A stretch of DNA of 37,667 bases, from assembly GCA_002437305.1 (NCBI GenBank), contig DJOW01000018.1, positions 1 through 37,667 of the forward strand, in the 5' to 3' direction. The position numbers were made by a program, and so were the translations under genes. Of the stretch, positions 24,138 through 33,554 are shown in pieces (positions within the stretch are counted from its first letter, which is position 1; every line of letters starts with the position of its first letter). The notes under the pieces are model-generated. The model worked only from the letters and a program-made list of their open reading frames with translations, ran no database searches and had not been told where the DNA came from. The stretch comes from Bacteroidales bacterium UBA6428 (GTDB taxonomy: Bacteria; Bacteroidota; Bacteroidia; Bacteroidales; UBA932).

Positions 24138-24156
24138 GCCAAAATGCTCAAAAAAA

Positions 24157-24187
24157 TTTGTGGTTATCAGAAAAAGTAGTACCTTTG
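24157..24187 (+). promoter_or_regulatory. Bacteroidetes-type promoter of tRNA-Val
   Basis: TTTG (24157-24160), a 19-nt gap and TACCTTTG (24180-24187) match the consensus exactly, 30 bp before the tRNA. Confidence 0.85.
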
Positions 24188-24217
24188 CATCACCCAAACG
24201 ATAAGGGACAACGCTTC

Positions 24218-24295
24218 GGGAGCTTAGCTCAGTTGGTTCAGAGCGTCTGCCTTACAAGCAGAGGGTCGGGGGTTCGACTCCCTCAGCTCCCACCA
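24218..24295 (+). tRNA. tRNA-Val (anticodon TAC)
   Basis: The acceptor stem GGGAGCT (24218-24224) pairs with AGCTCCC (24285-24291). The D-arm is GCTC-AGTTGGTTCA-GAGC. The anticodon stem TCTGC/GCAGA encloses loop CTTACAA with anticodon TAC (24253-24255), reading GUA valine codons. The T-arm contains GGTTCGACTCC. CCA is encoded at 24293-24295. Anticodon and folding are unambiguous by eye. Confidence 0.97.
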
Positions 24296-24297
24296 AA

Positions 24298-24336
24298 AAG
24301 ACCACTACAAGATTCTTGCAGTGGTCTTTTTTTTTT
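24298..24336 (+). terminator. Rho-independent terminator after tRNA-Val
   Basis: AAGACCACTACAAG (24298-24311) pairs with CTTGCAGTGGTCTT (24315-24328) with one mismatch, followed by a run of T. Confidence 0.9.
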
Positions 24337-24358
24337 CTGTCTGCCATGGAGGAGGCGA

Positions 24359-24389
24359 TTGTAAGGATTCCGCCAAATGGTTATATTTG
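24359..24389 (+). promoter_or_regulatory. Promoter of the M48 protease gene
   Basis: TTG (24359-24361), a 20-nt gap and TATATTTG (24382-24389) fit the Bacteroidetes consensus. The ATG is 24 bp downstream. Confidence 0.6.
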
Positions 24390-24412
24390 CATATTCATGA
24401 AATTCTACTGAC

Positions 24413-25213
24413 ATGCGTAAGATTTTTATCTTGCTGACAGCCGCGATGCTGTGCATCTCCTGTTCCGAACAATTCAACGCCGCTTATCTCCTCTCCGGAG
24501 GTGCGAAGGTGGCTCAGGCCGCTGTTTTGTCAGACGCTCAGATCCAATCTTACGTCAGCCAATATGTTCGGAAACTGGATGTCGAGAACACAGTCCTTCC
24601 AGAGTCCAGCCCGTATGTCAAGAGAGTCCGGAAGATGACGTCCGGACTCACATCGGCAAACGGAACTCCGCTTAATTTCAAGGTTTACAAGACGAACGAG
24701 GTGAACGCCTTTGCCTGCGCTGACGGCAGCGTGAGGATCTACTCCGGGCTTTTGGACGCGATGACGGATGACGAGGCTCTGGGTGTGATCGGCCATGAGA
24801 TCGGCCATGTCGCCCTCAAGCATTCCAAGATGCAGTTCAAGCAGGCTCTTCTCACATCGGCTCTCAGAGACGCCGTGGTGTCCACCGGAGGGACTGTCGC
24901 TGTCCTGACAGCGTCGCAGCTCGGAGACCTTGGCGAGGCCTTGATGAGCGCCAGCTTCTCCAGAAAGCAGGAAACCGCCGCAGATGACTATGGCTACGAT
25001 TTTCTGAAGAGTGCCGGCAAGAATCCTTGGGCTATGGCTATGGCTTTCGAGGAACTTCAGAAGTTGTCCGGCGGAAGCACGGCCTCCGGAACGCAGGCCG
25101 CTTCCGGATCTTCGGTCGGTCAGCTGTTCTCAACCCATCCCGCCACCGCTGACAGGATCTCAAGGATGGCCGGGAAAGCCATCAAGGACGGCTATAAGAG
25201 ACCTTCCAAATAA
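24413..25213 (+). CDS. M48-family zinc metalloprotease, lipoprotein
   Basis: The protein has 266 residues. The signal peptide ends in LCISC with lipid-anchor Cys17, which places it in the envelope. The zinc motif HEIGH is at residues 128-132 and the third ligand is the Glu of RKQETAADDYG. The C-terminus (LFSTHPATADRISRMAG) matches the HP-x-T-x-x-R segment of LoiP/YcaL-like proteases, which process or degrade outer-membrane proteins in E. coli. Its stop abuts the stop of pbpC on the other strand with no base between. Probable role: envelope quality control. Confidence 0.95.
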   Translation: MRKIFILLTAAMLCISCSEQFNAAYLLSGGAKVAQAAVLSDAQIQSYVSQYVRKLDVENTVLPESSPYVKRVRKMTSGLTSANGTPLNFKVYKTNEVNAFACADGSVRIYSGLLDAMTDDEALGVIGHEIGHVALKHSKMQFKQALLTSALRDAVVSTGGTVAVLTASQLGDLGEALMSASFSRKQETAADDYGYDFLKSAGKNPWAMAMAFEELQKLSGGSTASGTQAASGSSVGQLFSTHPATADRISRMAGKAIKDGYKRPSK

Positions 25214-27463
25214 TCATTTGTTCTTCGCCACGGTGAATCCTACTGATATTGAATTTCCGGAATCATCGACGGCTGTGACGGTGTGTCTGCCGGGCGACGG
25301 CTTCAGCGTCATCTGGTGGATCATCTGAGTCTGCCCGACGTATTCATTGTCCAGATGCCAGAACACGTTGACTTTCGGTGTTCTGTGCGCCAGGTTGAAT
25401 GTTATGCCGGCGACTGATCCGTCCAGCTGGCGCGGAATGTAGATCACGGCACCGTTTTCAGGGTAGATGAATTCCATCGGAGCGCTGTCTGCCTTGCTTT
25501 TCGGAACCATAGGGGCATATTCAGGGTGGTGTTGTTTGTAATACCATTCCATCGATGGCGGCAGGATGAAAGTGCGTGCTCCGTCAACGATCTTATGATA
25601 AGGACACGGCTCGCCCCTTACCGATCTGCGCGGCAGCATAATGGTGTCCGATTCCTCGCAGTACACCCCTTTCAGGCATCCGGACTCACGGCAGACCTCG
25701 GCCATGATGTAGTCTCCGTAGACCGGCTCCTTGAACCAGCCGTCACGGGAATATGCACTGTCATGTTCCTTGATCGGGAGAAGATTGAATATGTCGAACA
25801 TCACCGGTCCGGCCGTGCGTGCTCCCGTCAGGCCGGGAACTCCCTGTCCCTGGGCGTTGCCGGCCCAGACTCCTACGGCATAGTCTGCGGTCACTCCGAC
25901 AGCCCATGCGTCCCTGAATCCGAAACTGGTTCCGGTTTTCCAAGCCACTTTCCTGACTGAGCCGATCAGATGCCAGTCGATTTCGTCAGGCCTGTTCACC
26001 TCCTTCAGGGCGTCGAATGTCCACCATAAGGCGCATTTGTCGTTCAGTGGAAAATTGTGCAGCCTGTCACCTTTTGCGGTGTGCGTTGTGTCTGCGCTTT
26101 GGTACGATGCCGATAGTTTGGAATATGCCGATGTGATGTCTCCGAGAGTCCCTTCAGCTCCTCCGAGTATGAGTGAGAGCCCGTAACGGGAGGCGCTTCC
26201 GTTCAATGTCGTCATCCCGCATTTCCGGAGAATGTCCAGAAATTTCGGCACGCCGAATCTGCGCAGGAGGAGAACGGAAGGCACATTGAGCGAGCGGGCA
26301 AGCGCCTCGTCTGCAGGGACGGCCCCGTAGAACTGTCTGTTGAAATTCTGCGGAGAGAAGCCGTTGATGTTGACCGGCACATCGGGCAGAAGGGTTTCAG
26401 GCAGGATCTCTCCGTCCTGAAGCAGCGAGCAGTAAAGAAGGGGTTTCAGGATGCTTCCTGTGCTTCTTGGCGCCCGGATTATGTCCACCTCGCTTCCGGG
26501 GCGTTTATTGTCAGGGTTGGCGTTCCCGATGTAGGCCAGGGTCTCGCCGGTGCGCACATCCTCAACGACCGCCGCGAGATCGTGTATCCCTGCCTTTGAG
26601 AACTCGTTGTTCCATTGGTTTACAATGGCTTGCGCCTGCCTTTGCAGGTGGATGTCGATTGTTGTGCTGATTCGTCTGCCCGGGGCGGTTTTCCAGTAAT
26701 GTTCGGTTAAATGATGCGCTTCCTGGGGCAATGCCACAGGCTCACTTGGAAGCGGCTCCTCGCAGGCAAGGACAAGGTCCAATGAGTCGAGGCGCCCGTG
26801 CTTGTAGAGTGAGGCAAGCAGCCGGTTGCGCTTTTCCAGCAGCCGTGACCTGTTTTTGCCGGGATGAATCTCCGCCGGGGCGTTCGGGAGCACCGCAAGC
26901 GTGGCGGCCTCGCCCCAGGATAGTTCTCCGGGAGGTCTGCCAAAATATCTCCAGGAGGCTGCCTCAAGCCCGACAACGTTCCCGCCGAAAGGTGCATGTG
27001 AGGCGTACAAGCTCAGAATCTCACTTTTGCCGCACCTTAGTTCAAGCCGGGTGGCGAGGATCGCCTCGATGATTTTCTGACCGATGTTCCGTTCCCGTCC
27101 TCTGGACATCCTGATGACCTGCATAGTGATTGTGCTGCCCCCGCTGGTGACGTGTCCGGCTTTGATGTTGCCTATGGCGGCGCGCGCTATCGCGACCGGA
27201 TTCACGCCAGGGTGCCAGGCGAACCATCTGTCCTCGAACTCTATGATGGCTGTCTTGAATTTCTCGGGGACGGTGTCCGATGGCGGGAACCTCCATTGCC
27301 CGTCACTTGCTGTACGGGCCCCCAGCAGTTCTCCATTCCTGTCAGTGACGACCGTGGAATAAGATGTTCCCTTGAACAGGTCTTTGGGCAGACATAAACA
27401 ATAAGCGGTCAAGAGGGTGATGACGACACCGGCCGCTATCCTTGACCGCAGTTTCTTCTTCAT
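25214..27463 (-). CDS. pbpC: Penicillin-binding protein 1C
   Basis: A bifunctional peptidoglycan synthase of 749 residues. The N-terminal membrane anchor is IAAGVVITLLTAYCLCL. The glycosyltransferase domain (GT51) shows the catalytic Glu77 in EFEDRWF, then GGSTITMQVIR. The transpeptidase domain has the SxxK box in RSTGSILKPLLY and the KTG box in VAWKTGTSFGFRDAWAVGV. A C-terminal BiPBP_C domain (about 660-745) contains NGAVIYIPRQLDGS. It starts 3 nt after the stop of the thioester macroglobulin gene on the same strand, which is the yfhM-pbpC pairing known from enterobacteria, where the macroglobulin is proposed to guard the wall repaired by PBP1C. Confidence 0.96.
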   Translation of the reverse strand: MKKKLRSRIAAGVVITLLTAYCLCLPKDLFKGTSYSTVVTDRNGELLGARTASDGQWRFPPSDTVPEKFKTAIIEFEDRWFAWHPGVNPVAIARAAIGNIKAGHVTSGGSTITMQVIRMSRGRERNIGQKIIEAILATRLELRCGKSEILSLYASHAPFGGNVVGLEAASWRYFGRPPGELSWGEAATLAVLPNAPAEIHPGKNRSRLLEKRNRLLASLYKHGRLDSLDLVLACEEPLPSEPVALPQEAHHLTEHYWKTAPGRRISTTIDIHLQRQAQAIVNQWNNEFSKAGIHDLAAVVEDVRTGETLAYIGNANPDNKRPGSEVDIIRAPRSTGSILKPLLYCSLLQDGEILPETLLPDVPVNINGFSPQNFNRQFYGAVPADEALARSLNVPSVLLLRRFGVPKFLDILRKCGMTTLNGSASRYGLSLILGGAEGTLGDITSAYSKLSASYQSADTTHTAKGDRLHNFPLNDKCALWWTFDALKEVNRPDEIDWHLIGSVRKVAWKTGTSFGFRDAWAVGVTADYAVGVWAGNAQGQGVPGLTGARTAGPVMFDIFNLLPIKEHDSAYSRDGWFKEPVYGDYIMAEVCRESGCLKGVYCEESDTIMLPRRSVRGEPCPYHKIVDGARTFILPPSMEWYYKQHHPEYAPMVPKSKADSAPMEFIYPENGAVIYIPRQLDGSVAGITFNLAHRTPKVNVFWHLDNEYVGQTQMIHQMTLKPSPGRHTVTAVDDSGNSISVGFTVAKNK

Positions 27464-27466
27464 GGA

Positions 27467-30400
27467 CTAATCAGTGACTCTGGCCGTGCCCGAGGCTGTG
27501 TTGGAGCTTACGTGAGGATCGTACATGGCCTCGCACTTTACGGCAGGAAGTATGAACTCACCTTGGTAAGAAGCGTGCATCTTGATCTTGAAGGTCTTGC
27601 TGGTGCCTTTAGGAAGGTCGAAGAACCAGATGACGCGGTCATCCCTGATGTCACGGTAGTTGAACGTTGCCTTTGAGATCTCTCCTCCGTAGAGCCTGTC
27701 GTTCACTATCTCCCAACCGGAAGGGATCATCTCGGAGAGAGCTAGATTGTCATAGTCCCTGACACCGCTAGTGTTCCCGACTGTGATGGTCACCGTGAAG
27801 TCCGTTCCCTGCCGGATGCTGCCGGGGTTCAGACTCTTGCCGGTCAGTGTGCTGTAGCTGACATTCAGCCTCAGGCCGCTGGACTTTGCCTCAACCTTGT
27901 CACCGTTGTCCGGTATGACAGACGTGATCAAAGCCGCGTGAAGGCTTCCGTTCATCTTGTTTGTGATGTCGATGCTTCCGCTTTCGGTGTCCACGTCGAC
28001 CCTGCCGATAGACTTGGCACTCTTTACTTCAGTCGTGACGCCGCCTTGGCTTACATCAGCCGAGATGGTGGCTGATCCTATTTTCCTTGCGAGATCCTTC
28101 ATGGCGCAGGTCGCGAAGGCGATTTCCTGTGTGGAGTACCAACCTCCGGCGATCGCGTCGGCGATTTCCCGGGCAAGGTCCAAAGCCTCAGGCAACGCGT
28201 CGCTGAGAACCAAGGCCTCAAGGGCCACGGCCTTGTCCCTGACCGGAGAACCGAATGTCCTGTCGGTTTCAGGGTAATCGGAGAAGCTCGTCTTAAGCCC
28301 TGCGATGATTTCTTCCGCCACTGTCTTCTTGCCGGTGACGGCGTAGGTGGACGCAAGCATCCAGGCGGCCTGGCCGGAAAGTGTCCCGCTTTCTTTCAGC
28401 CTGTTCATCGCTCCGCTTTCCGCCTCGCCGTTAAGAGCAAGAGTGTAAAGCCTGTAGGCCTGTTCAAGGTCTCCGAGACCATCATTGTCGGAATTACGGT
28501 AGTCCTGTACGTTCCGCTTCTGGAATCTTGACCAGCTGGCCGACACGCCCTTGCTGACACTGAAGCCGTTCTGTGACGCCGAGATCATAAACTGCCCGGC
28601 CATGGAGCTGACCCATCCGCCGGCGTCTGCGCTTCCTGGCCAATAGGCGAAGCCGCCGCTGCCAAGCTGCCGCTGGTACAGTTGCTGAAGCAGCTCGGGA
28701 ATCATCTTGTCGATTTGCTTCTGCTTGTCCCCAGGAAGCATATTCCTGATGGCGAGAAGGCTTATTCCCTTCGAGGCGATCTGCTCTGTGCAGTTGTAGG
28801 AGTAATTTGTCAGGAAAGAGAAGATCCCTCCGCAGTCAACCGACGGGAAGCCGGTGATCTCCAAGGTCGCCCATTGATTGGCGTCAGCCTTGAACGGCGT
28901 GAAGCTGAAATGTTTGGTGGCACCCATTCCGATCATGGCCCTGGTGACGGAGATTACCGGCGGGTTGGGCGTCCGCACCTCGATGGAGATTTTCTCGCTG
29001 GCCTTGTGCCCGTTACCCTTGGCGGAGACAGTCACTGTGGCTGTTCCGGTTCCGGTGGCCTCAAGGTTGAACCTGACCATCTTGTCCCCAGGCTTGTCGA
29101 ACTGGACGGAAGTGCCGGCGTCACCCGTGACCTTAAGAGGACCGTCAACCTTGACACTTACACCGGCGTTCCTGACCCCGTCCTCAAGCGCGAAGACATT
29201 GACCGGCATCACGACCTTCTCTCCGGTGCCGATGACTCTCGGCAGGGTCGGGAGAACCATAAGCGGAGACCTTACCGGTACGGTCTTCTCGGCGTTGCCG
29301 TAGGCTCCGTCCCTTGCCGCGACAAGCATCACCCTGACGCTTCCGACGTACATGGGAAGCTTGACCTTATGTGTGGCCGAGCCGCTCTGCAGCGAGAAAG
29401 GGCCGAGGTACCTGACCACTGCGTTGAACCGGTTGTCCTTCTTCGCGCCGGCAATAAGGCTTTCATCGCCTCCGATGCTGAACATCGGCGAGAATCTTCC
29501 GCTGTAGGCTCCGATGACATCATCGTAGAGATCCCAAGTGCTGACGCCGAGCGCCTCCCTGGCATACATCGCGTTCCAAGGATCCGGAGTCTTGAACGAT
29601 GTGAGGTCCAGAAGACCTTCGTCAACAATGGCCAATGTGTATGTCATAGGCTTGCCGTTCTTCTCATTGACCTTGATCTTGAATTCTTCCTCGGGACGGA
29701 TCACATCCGGCATCGTGATGACAGGCTCAAGGTGAGACTCCATGTCGTTGACCAGCACCGGACGTACTCCGTAGAGCCTGATCGGAAGGTCGTTGTCGGT
29801 CCTTTCGTGCGGCTGCACAAGGGTGATGTGGATGTAGAAGTTCGGAGCCATCTCCTGGGTGACCTTGAATGAATATGCCACATCGCCCTCGCCGGAGGCC
29901 TTCACCCATTCCCTGGAGATGACCTTCCTTGAATTCTCCAGCGAGACGAGCGCATGCCCTTTTGACGTGGCTGGAATGTAGACGGTCACCTTCTCGCCGA
30001 CTTTGTAGGATTCCTTGTCAGTGGAGAACGACAGCATTGTCAAAGCGTCCGGGTCTGTCTTGGACGACCTTCCCCTATAGGCCGGCCAGTCCACATACAA
30101 GACATCCCCGGATGTGTGCCCGCTTTCGGTGTCAGTCACAAGCACCAGGTAACGCCCCCATTCCGGATAATCCACCCTGAACGGGATGGAACCGTTCCCT
30201 TTGGAGGCTTTGATTGTCCCTGAGGCTATTATGTTCGCAGATTGACTGTCGACATAGGAGTCGAGGCTTTCGCTGCGGCTTTCCCACCACCAGCTCCATT
30301 TCATCTTGTAGATTGTGTATTTCAGGTTGTGGCCGGCCACTTCCGCGCCGTTCCTGTCCACGACGGCCACATCGACGCTGTAGTCCTTGTCTGTCTCCAG

Positions 30401-33007
30401 ATAATGTCCGTCACCCTCTTTCGGAACCTTCACCCCGACGTATGATGAATATGGAGAATATGGCACGGACAGCGAATTGAAGCTGACATCCCCGCCTTGC
30501 TCCTCGACCGTGGCCACGATGTCGGCCCGCAACATTCCTGGAGCGTTCTCCGCCGACGGCATCGCCACGTTAAGTCTGGCCTGGCCATTTGAGTCCAGCC
30601 TCGTGTCGATGAGCTGATGCTCGCTTGCGCAGAATTCAGTAAGCGGGGAGGAGAAGCTGTACCCTTCAAAACCCTTGAATGTGGACGGACCCTGGCGCAG
30701 AGTCATAGTCACTTTTGCGGCCAGTCCCGCCGCTGGAGGGCCTGTCAGCCATTCAGCGGACAGGCAGACAGGGACATTCCGCCCGCCGTCAATGGTCTTG
30801 TCCGCAAGGTCAAGATTGATCTTCAGCCTGTTGGGCTTGATGCTCTCGATCCTGAGAGGTTTATGGAACGCGGCTCCTCCAATCTTGAAGTAGGCGTGCC
30901 ATATTCCTGTGGGATCCTCGCCTTTTGTCGGGATTGCGAAGGCGTAGAATCCGTTCTTGGCGTTAGTGTTGATCTGCTTTGTGTAGAACTGTCCCTGAGG
31001 CGTGTACAGCTCCATCACTGCCGGATGGTTGTCGGGGATCCTGTTCTCTTTGTCTTCCAGGATCATCGTGACGTGCAGAGTGTCTCCCGGCCTCCAGACT
31101 CCTCTCTCCCCGTAGATGAAGGATTTAAGCCCCTTTTCCAGAACCTTGCCCCCGACATCAAACCTGCTGAGGGATTTCTGTCCGCCCTCGGTTACTTTCA
31201 GGTAGCTTGTCGCTCCGCCCCTCTTGGCCACCACCACAAAAGGCTTTCCGGAAAGCTGCAGCTCTGCCATTCCGTCAGTGCCTGTCTTGGCATAGCCGAT
31301 TTCCTTGAGCTGGTAGCTGTAGACGTAAAGCTCGGCGTTGAACACAGGCGTTGCGTCGATGATGTCGCTTACGCTGACCCAAAGCTTGTTCCCTCCGGCG
31401 TACTTCACTATCACACCCAGATTTGATGTCAGCAGGTTGATGGCAGGGAACCTGTCGTCTTCCATGTAGTAAGTAGGCTTGAGTGGGTTGTCCCTGTCTT
31501 TCCAATTGTACTCTTTCCAGTCGTGGAAGTCGTCATAATAGTAAGGTGACGCTGTGTCCCATTCGTCATTGTCACTGTCAGTGATGTTCTCCGTCGAGAT
31601 GTTCACCATCTTGTCCGATGGGGTTCCGCTCTTGAACGAGTCGTCCTTTCCGTAGACTGAATACTCCTGCTTGAATGAGATTCTGATGCGGTAGATGGCC
31701 CCCGGCTCCTGTCTGAACAGTCCGGAGAGATCCACGGAATAGTCCTGCCATTTATGCAGGTTCTTTGACGGATCGGAGTCCAGACGCACGCAACGCTTGT
31801 AGACCAGCCGTCCGCATCTGCGCAGTGAGTTGTCACCGGAAAGGTTGTTGTCCTGAAGGAACATCAGCACATTGTCCTCATAGATTTGGATGACTCTGAT
31901 GTCCACGGCGTTGAGATTCACAGCCTTGAACGGAAGTATCAGCTCCTTTGAATTTGGCAGGATGTTGCCGGTGACAGGAATCTCCACCGCCGGCTTGACC
32001 TCAGTAGGGGAGAACTTCTTGGAATATTCAGTTCCGAGCCTGACCCCATCGTGGCTGCTTACCGCACTGGAGATCTTGAGTGTCAGAGGTTTGTCCTCCG
32101 GATTCTCGTAAAACACCTTGACGTGGGCGTTCTCTGTCTGAATATAGCTGCGCCCCACCCCTTCCAGTGTGAACAGGCCAGAGTTGTCGCTCACATCCGC
32201 AAGGGCCTCTGTGAAATAGATGTCGATGTACGGATCGTCCGCTTCCACCCTTTCAGCGCTGAGTACCTTGAAGTCGTTCATCGCCGGGATCCTGATCTCA
32301 AGCCTTGAGTCGGTCACGAATCCGGTGTCTCCGGCCTTAAGACTGATTCCCAATGTCCTGTCCTTGGTGTCCCTTGGCAGGCCGATGATCTCGAAATGAT
32401 AGTTGAGCGGATCCGTTCCTGCCGTGACGCTGACTTCCTCACATTTCTGCGGGTAATCATATTCAAGCATCCCTTGTACTTTCTCCAAAGAAAGTTCCTC
32501 CGTCAGAGAGATTGTGCCTTCCACGCTGGCTTTTTCCGGAGAGGCAGCCGTGATCGTGATCTCACTGACAGAGAGCACGGCTTCCTTTATCGCCACAAGG
32601 AACTTGAAAGAGAATTTCTTGAATTTCCTGTCACCGACTTTCTGGATCTTGTCCAGCCGCAGTTTACCTGTGTAGGACTGCCCCTGTTTTAGGGCTCCGT
32701 TTTCCGGGATGAATTCTATCATGCTGCTGGACAGCCATCTGGCAGTTCCTTTTATTGACGGTGTGAAGGTCAATATGCCATCTTTGAGGTCAGCTCCGGC
32801 CATAGCCTCGGGGATGTCGGAGGCAAGCTCCACCCGGATTGTGGATTTGTCAGAGATGATCCCGCCAGTATAGGCCTTGATGAATGTGGCGAACTCGGTG
32901 CTTTGTCCTTTGCTTTTGCCGAAGCGGCTGCAAGATGAGCTGGCTATAAAAAGTATGACCATTGACAGAATGGCAATGACGTTTTTTGTCGATATCCTAA
33001 AGTTCAT
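27467..33007 (-). CDS. Alpha-2-macroglobulin family lipoprotein with thioester motif
   Basis: A periplasmic protein of 1846 residues. The signal peptide with lipobox IASSSC puts the lipid anchor at Cys26. N-terminal MG domains are followed by an MG2-like domain near residue 630 (GVWRPGDTLHVTMILEDKEN), then the alpha-2-macroglobulin core region near residues 1200-1265 (LQSGSATHKVKLPMYVGSVR). The thioester motif CTEQ lies at Cys1406 in NYSYNCTEQIASKG, matching the CxEQ that covalently traps proteases in this family. A helical thioester domain follows, and C-terminal MG domains end the protein (LNPGSIRQGTDFTVTITV). The open frame extends 32 codons upstream, but ATG 33007 gives the signal peptide directly. 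It is the first gene of an operon with pbpC. Confidence 0.95.
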   Translation of the reverse strand: MNFRISTKNVIAILSMVILFIASSSCSRFGKSKGQSTEFATFIKAYTGGIISDKSTIRVELASDIPEAMAGADLKDGILTFTPSIKGTARWLSSSMIEFIPENGALKQGQSYTGKLRLDKIQKVGDRKFKKFSFKFLVAIKEAVLSVSEITITAASPEKASVEGTISLTEELSLEKVQGMLEYDYPQKCEEVSVTAGTDPLNYHFEIIGLPRDTKDRTLGISLKAGDTGFVTDSRLEIRIPAMNDFKVLSAERVEADDPYIDIYFTEALADVSDNSGLFTLEGVGRSYIQTENAHVKVFYENPEDKPLTLKISSAVSSHDGVRLGTEYSKKFSPTEVKPAVEIPVTGNILPNSKELILPFKAVNLNAVDIRVIQIYEDNVLMFLQDNNLSGDNSLRRCGRLVYKRCVRLDSDPSKNLHKWQDYSVDLSGLFRQEPGAIYRIRISFKQEYSVYGKDDSFKSGTPSDKMVNISTENITDSDNDEWDTASPYYYDDFHDWKEYNWKDRDNPLKPTYYMEDDRFPAINLLTSNLGVIVKYAGGNKLWVSVSDIIDATPVFNAELYVYSYQLKEIGYAKTGTDGMAELQLSGKPFVVVAKRGGATSYLKVTEGGQKSLSRFDVGGKVLEKGLKSFIYGERGVWRPGDTLHVTMILEDKENRIPDNHPAVMELYTPQGQFYTKQINTNAKNGFYAFAIPTKGEDPTGIWHAYFKIGGAAFHKPLRIESIKPNRLKINLDLADKTIDGGRNVPVCLSAEWLTGPPAAGLAAKVTMTLRQGPSTFKGFEGYSFSSPLTEFCASEHQLIDTRLDSNGQARLNVAMPSAENAPGMLRADIVATVEEQGGDVSFNSLSVPYSPYSSYVGVKVPKEGDGHYLETDKDYSVDVAVVDRNGAEVAGHNLKYTIYKMKWSWWWESRSESLDSYVDSQSANIIASGTIKASKGNGSIPFRVDYPEWGRYLVLVTDTESGHTSGDVLYVDWPAYRGRSSKTDPDALTMLSFSTDKESYKVGEKVTVYIPATSKGHALVSLENSRKVISREWVKASGEGDVAYSFKVTQEMAPNFYIHITLVQPHERTDNDLPIRLYGVRPVLVNDMESHLEPVITMPDVIRPEEEFKIKVNEKNGKPMTYTLAIVDEGLLDLTSFKTPDPWNAMYAREALGVSTWDLYDDVIGAYSGRFSPMFSIGGDESLIAGAKKDNRFNAVVRYLGPFSLQSGSATHKVKLPMYVGSVRVMLVAARDGAYGNAEKTVPVRSPLMVLPTLPRVIGTGEKVVMPVNVFALEDGVRNAGVSVKVDGPLKVTGDAGTSVQFDKPGDKMVRFNLEATGTGTATVTVSAKGNGHKASEKISIEVRTPNPPVISVTRAMIGMGATKHFSFTPFKADANQWATLEITGFPSVDCGGIFSFLTNYSYNCTEQIASKGISLLAIRNMLPGDKQKQIDKMIPELLQQLYQRQLGSGGFAYWPGSADAGGWVSSMAGQFMISASQNGFSVSKGVSASWSRFQKRNVQDYRNSDNDGLGDLEQAYRLYTLALNGEAESGAMNRLKESGTLSGQAAWMLASTYAVTGKKTVAEEIIAGLKTSFSDYPETDRTFGSPVRDKAVALEALVLSDALPEALDLAREIADAIAGGWYSTQEIAFATCAMKDLARKIGSATISADVSQGGVTTEVKSAKSIGRVDVDTESGSIDITNKMNGSLHAALITSVIPDNGDKVEAKSSGLRLNVSYSTLTGKSLNPGSIRQGTDFTVTITVGNTSGVRDYDNLALSEMIPSGWEIVNDRLYGGEISKATFNYRDIRDDRVIWFFDLPKGTSKTFKIKMHASYQGEFILPAVKCEAMYDPHVSSNTASGTARVTD

Positions 33008-33100
33008 ATACCTTATATTATATAGGTGTGACAGGTTGGTTGTTCTTGTCGGAAGGTTCTGGCTTTTGCCCGCTATGGCTCGGCTGAGTTCCGCAAAAGT

Positions 33101-33132
33101 CAAATTTAAGAATTCTTTTTCGTATAGTCAAT
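33101..33132 (-). promoter_or_regulatory. Promoter of the macroglobulin-pbpC operon
   Basis: On the minus strand ATTG (33132-33129), a 20-nt gap and TAAATTTG (33108-33101) match the consensus. The leader to ATG 33007 is about 90 nt. Confidence 0.6.
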
Positions 33133-33168
33133 AATCCGTCATCATTTGAGTTGGAATGGAGGTGACAA

Positions 33169-33201
33169 TTTGTCAGTATTGTGGCGGTGGCACATCCTTT
33201 G
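33169..33201 (+). promoter_or_regulatory. Candidate promoter of groES-groEL
   Basis: TTTG (33169-33172), a 21-nt gap and ATCCTTTG (33194-33201) match except for the first two bases of the -7 box. A small stem, CTCCGG/CCGGAG, lies in the leader at about 33211-33228. No CIRCE-type inverted repeat was seen. Confidence 0.45.
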
Positions 33202-33266
33202 ATTTTAAACCTGCGTCTCCGGAGTGAGCCGGAGCGTAGATTTAAAAACATTAAAATCTTTATATT

Positions 33267-33533
33267 ATGATCAAACCATTGGCAGATAGAGTCTTGGTTG
33301 AGCCTAAAGAGGCGGAGACAAAGACAGCTTCAGGTCTTTATATTCCTGACACAGCAAAGGAGAAACCTCAGGAAGGCAAGGTTATCGCCGCAGGTCCCGG
33401 CAAAAAGGACGAACCTATGGAGGTTAAGGTAGGCGATGAGGTTATCTATGGCAAATATGCCGGAACCGAGGTTACCGTAGAAGGTAAAAAATATCTTATG
33501 GTGAAGCAGTCAGACATTCTGGCTATTCTGTAA
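33267..33533 (+). CDS. groES: Co-chaperonin GroES
   Basis: A protein of 88 residues, forming the lid of the chaperonin. The N-terminus IKPLADRVLVEPKEAETKT, the mobile loop (TASGLYIPDTAKEKPQEG) and the end (YLMVKQSDILAIL) are typical. It is followed 21 bp later by groEL on the same strand. Cytoplasmic. Confidence 0.98.
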   Translation: MIKPLADRVLVEPKEAETKTASGLYIPDTAKEKPQEGKVIAAGPGKKDEPMEVKVGDEVIYGKYAGTEVTVEGKKYLMVKQSDILAIL

Positions 33534-33554
33534 TAAAAAAAGGAGAAATCAATT

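Noticed and set aside
28682..29872. Plus-strand frame of 396 codons inside the thioester macroglobulin gene
   Set aside because: It is antisense to the CTEQ region, rich in Asp, Arg, Gly and His as shadow frames usually are, with no family match.
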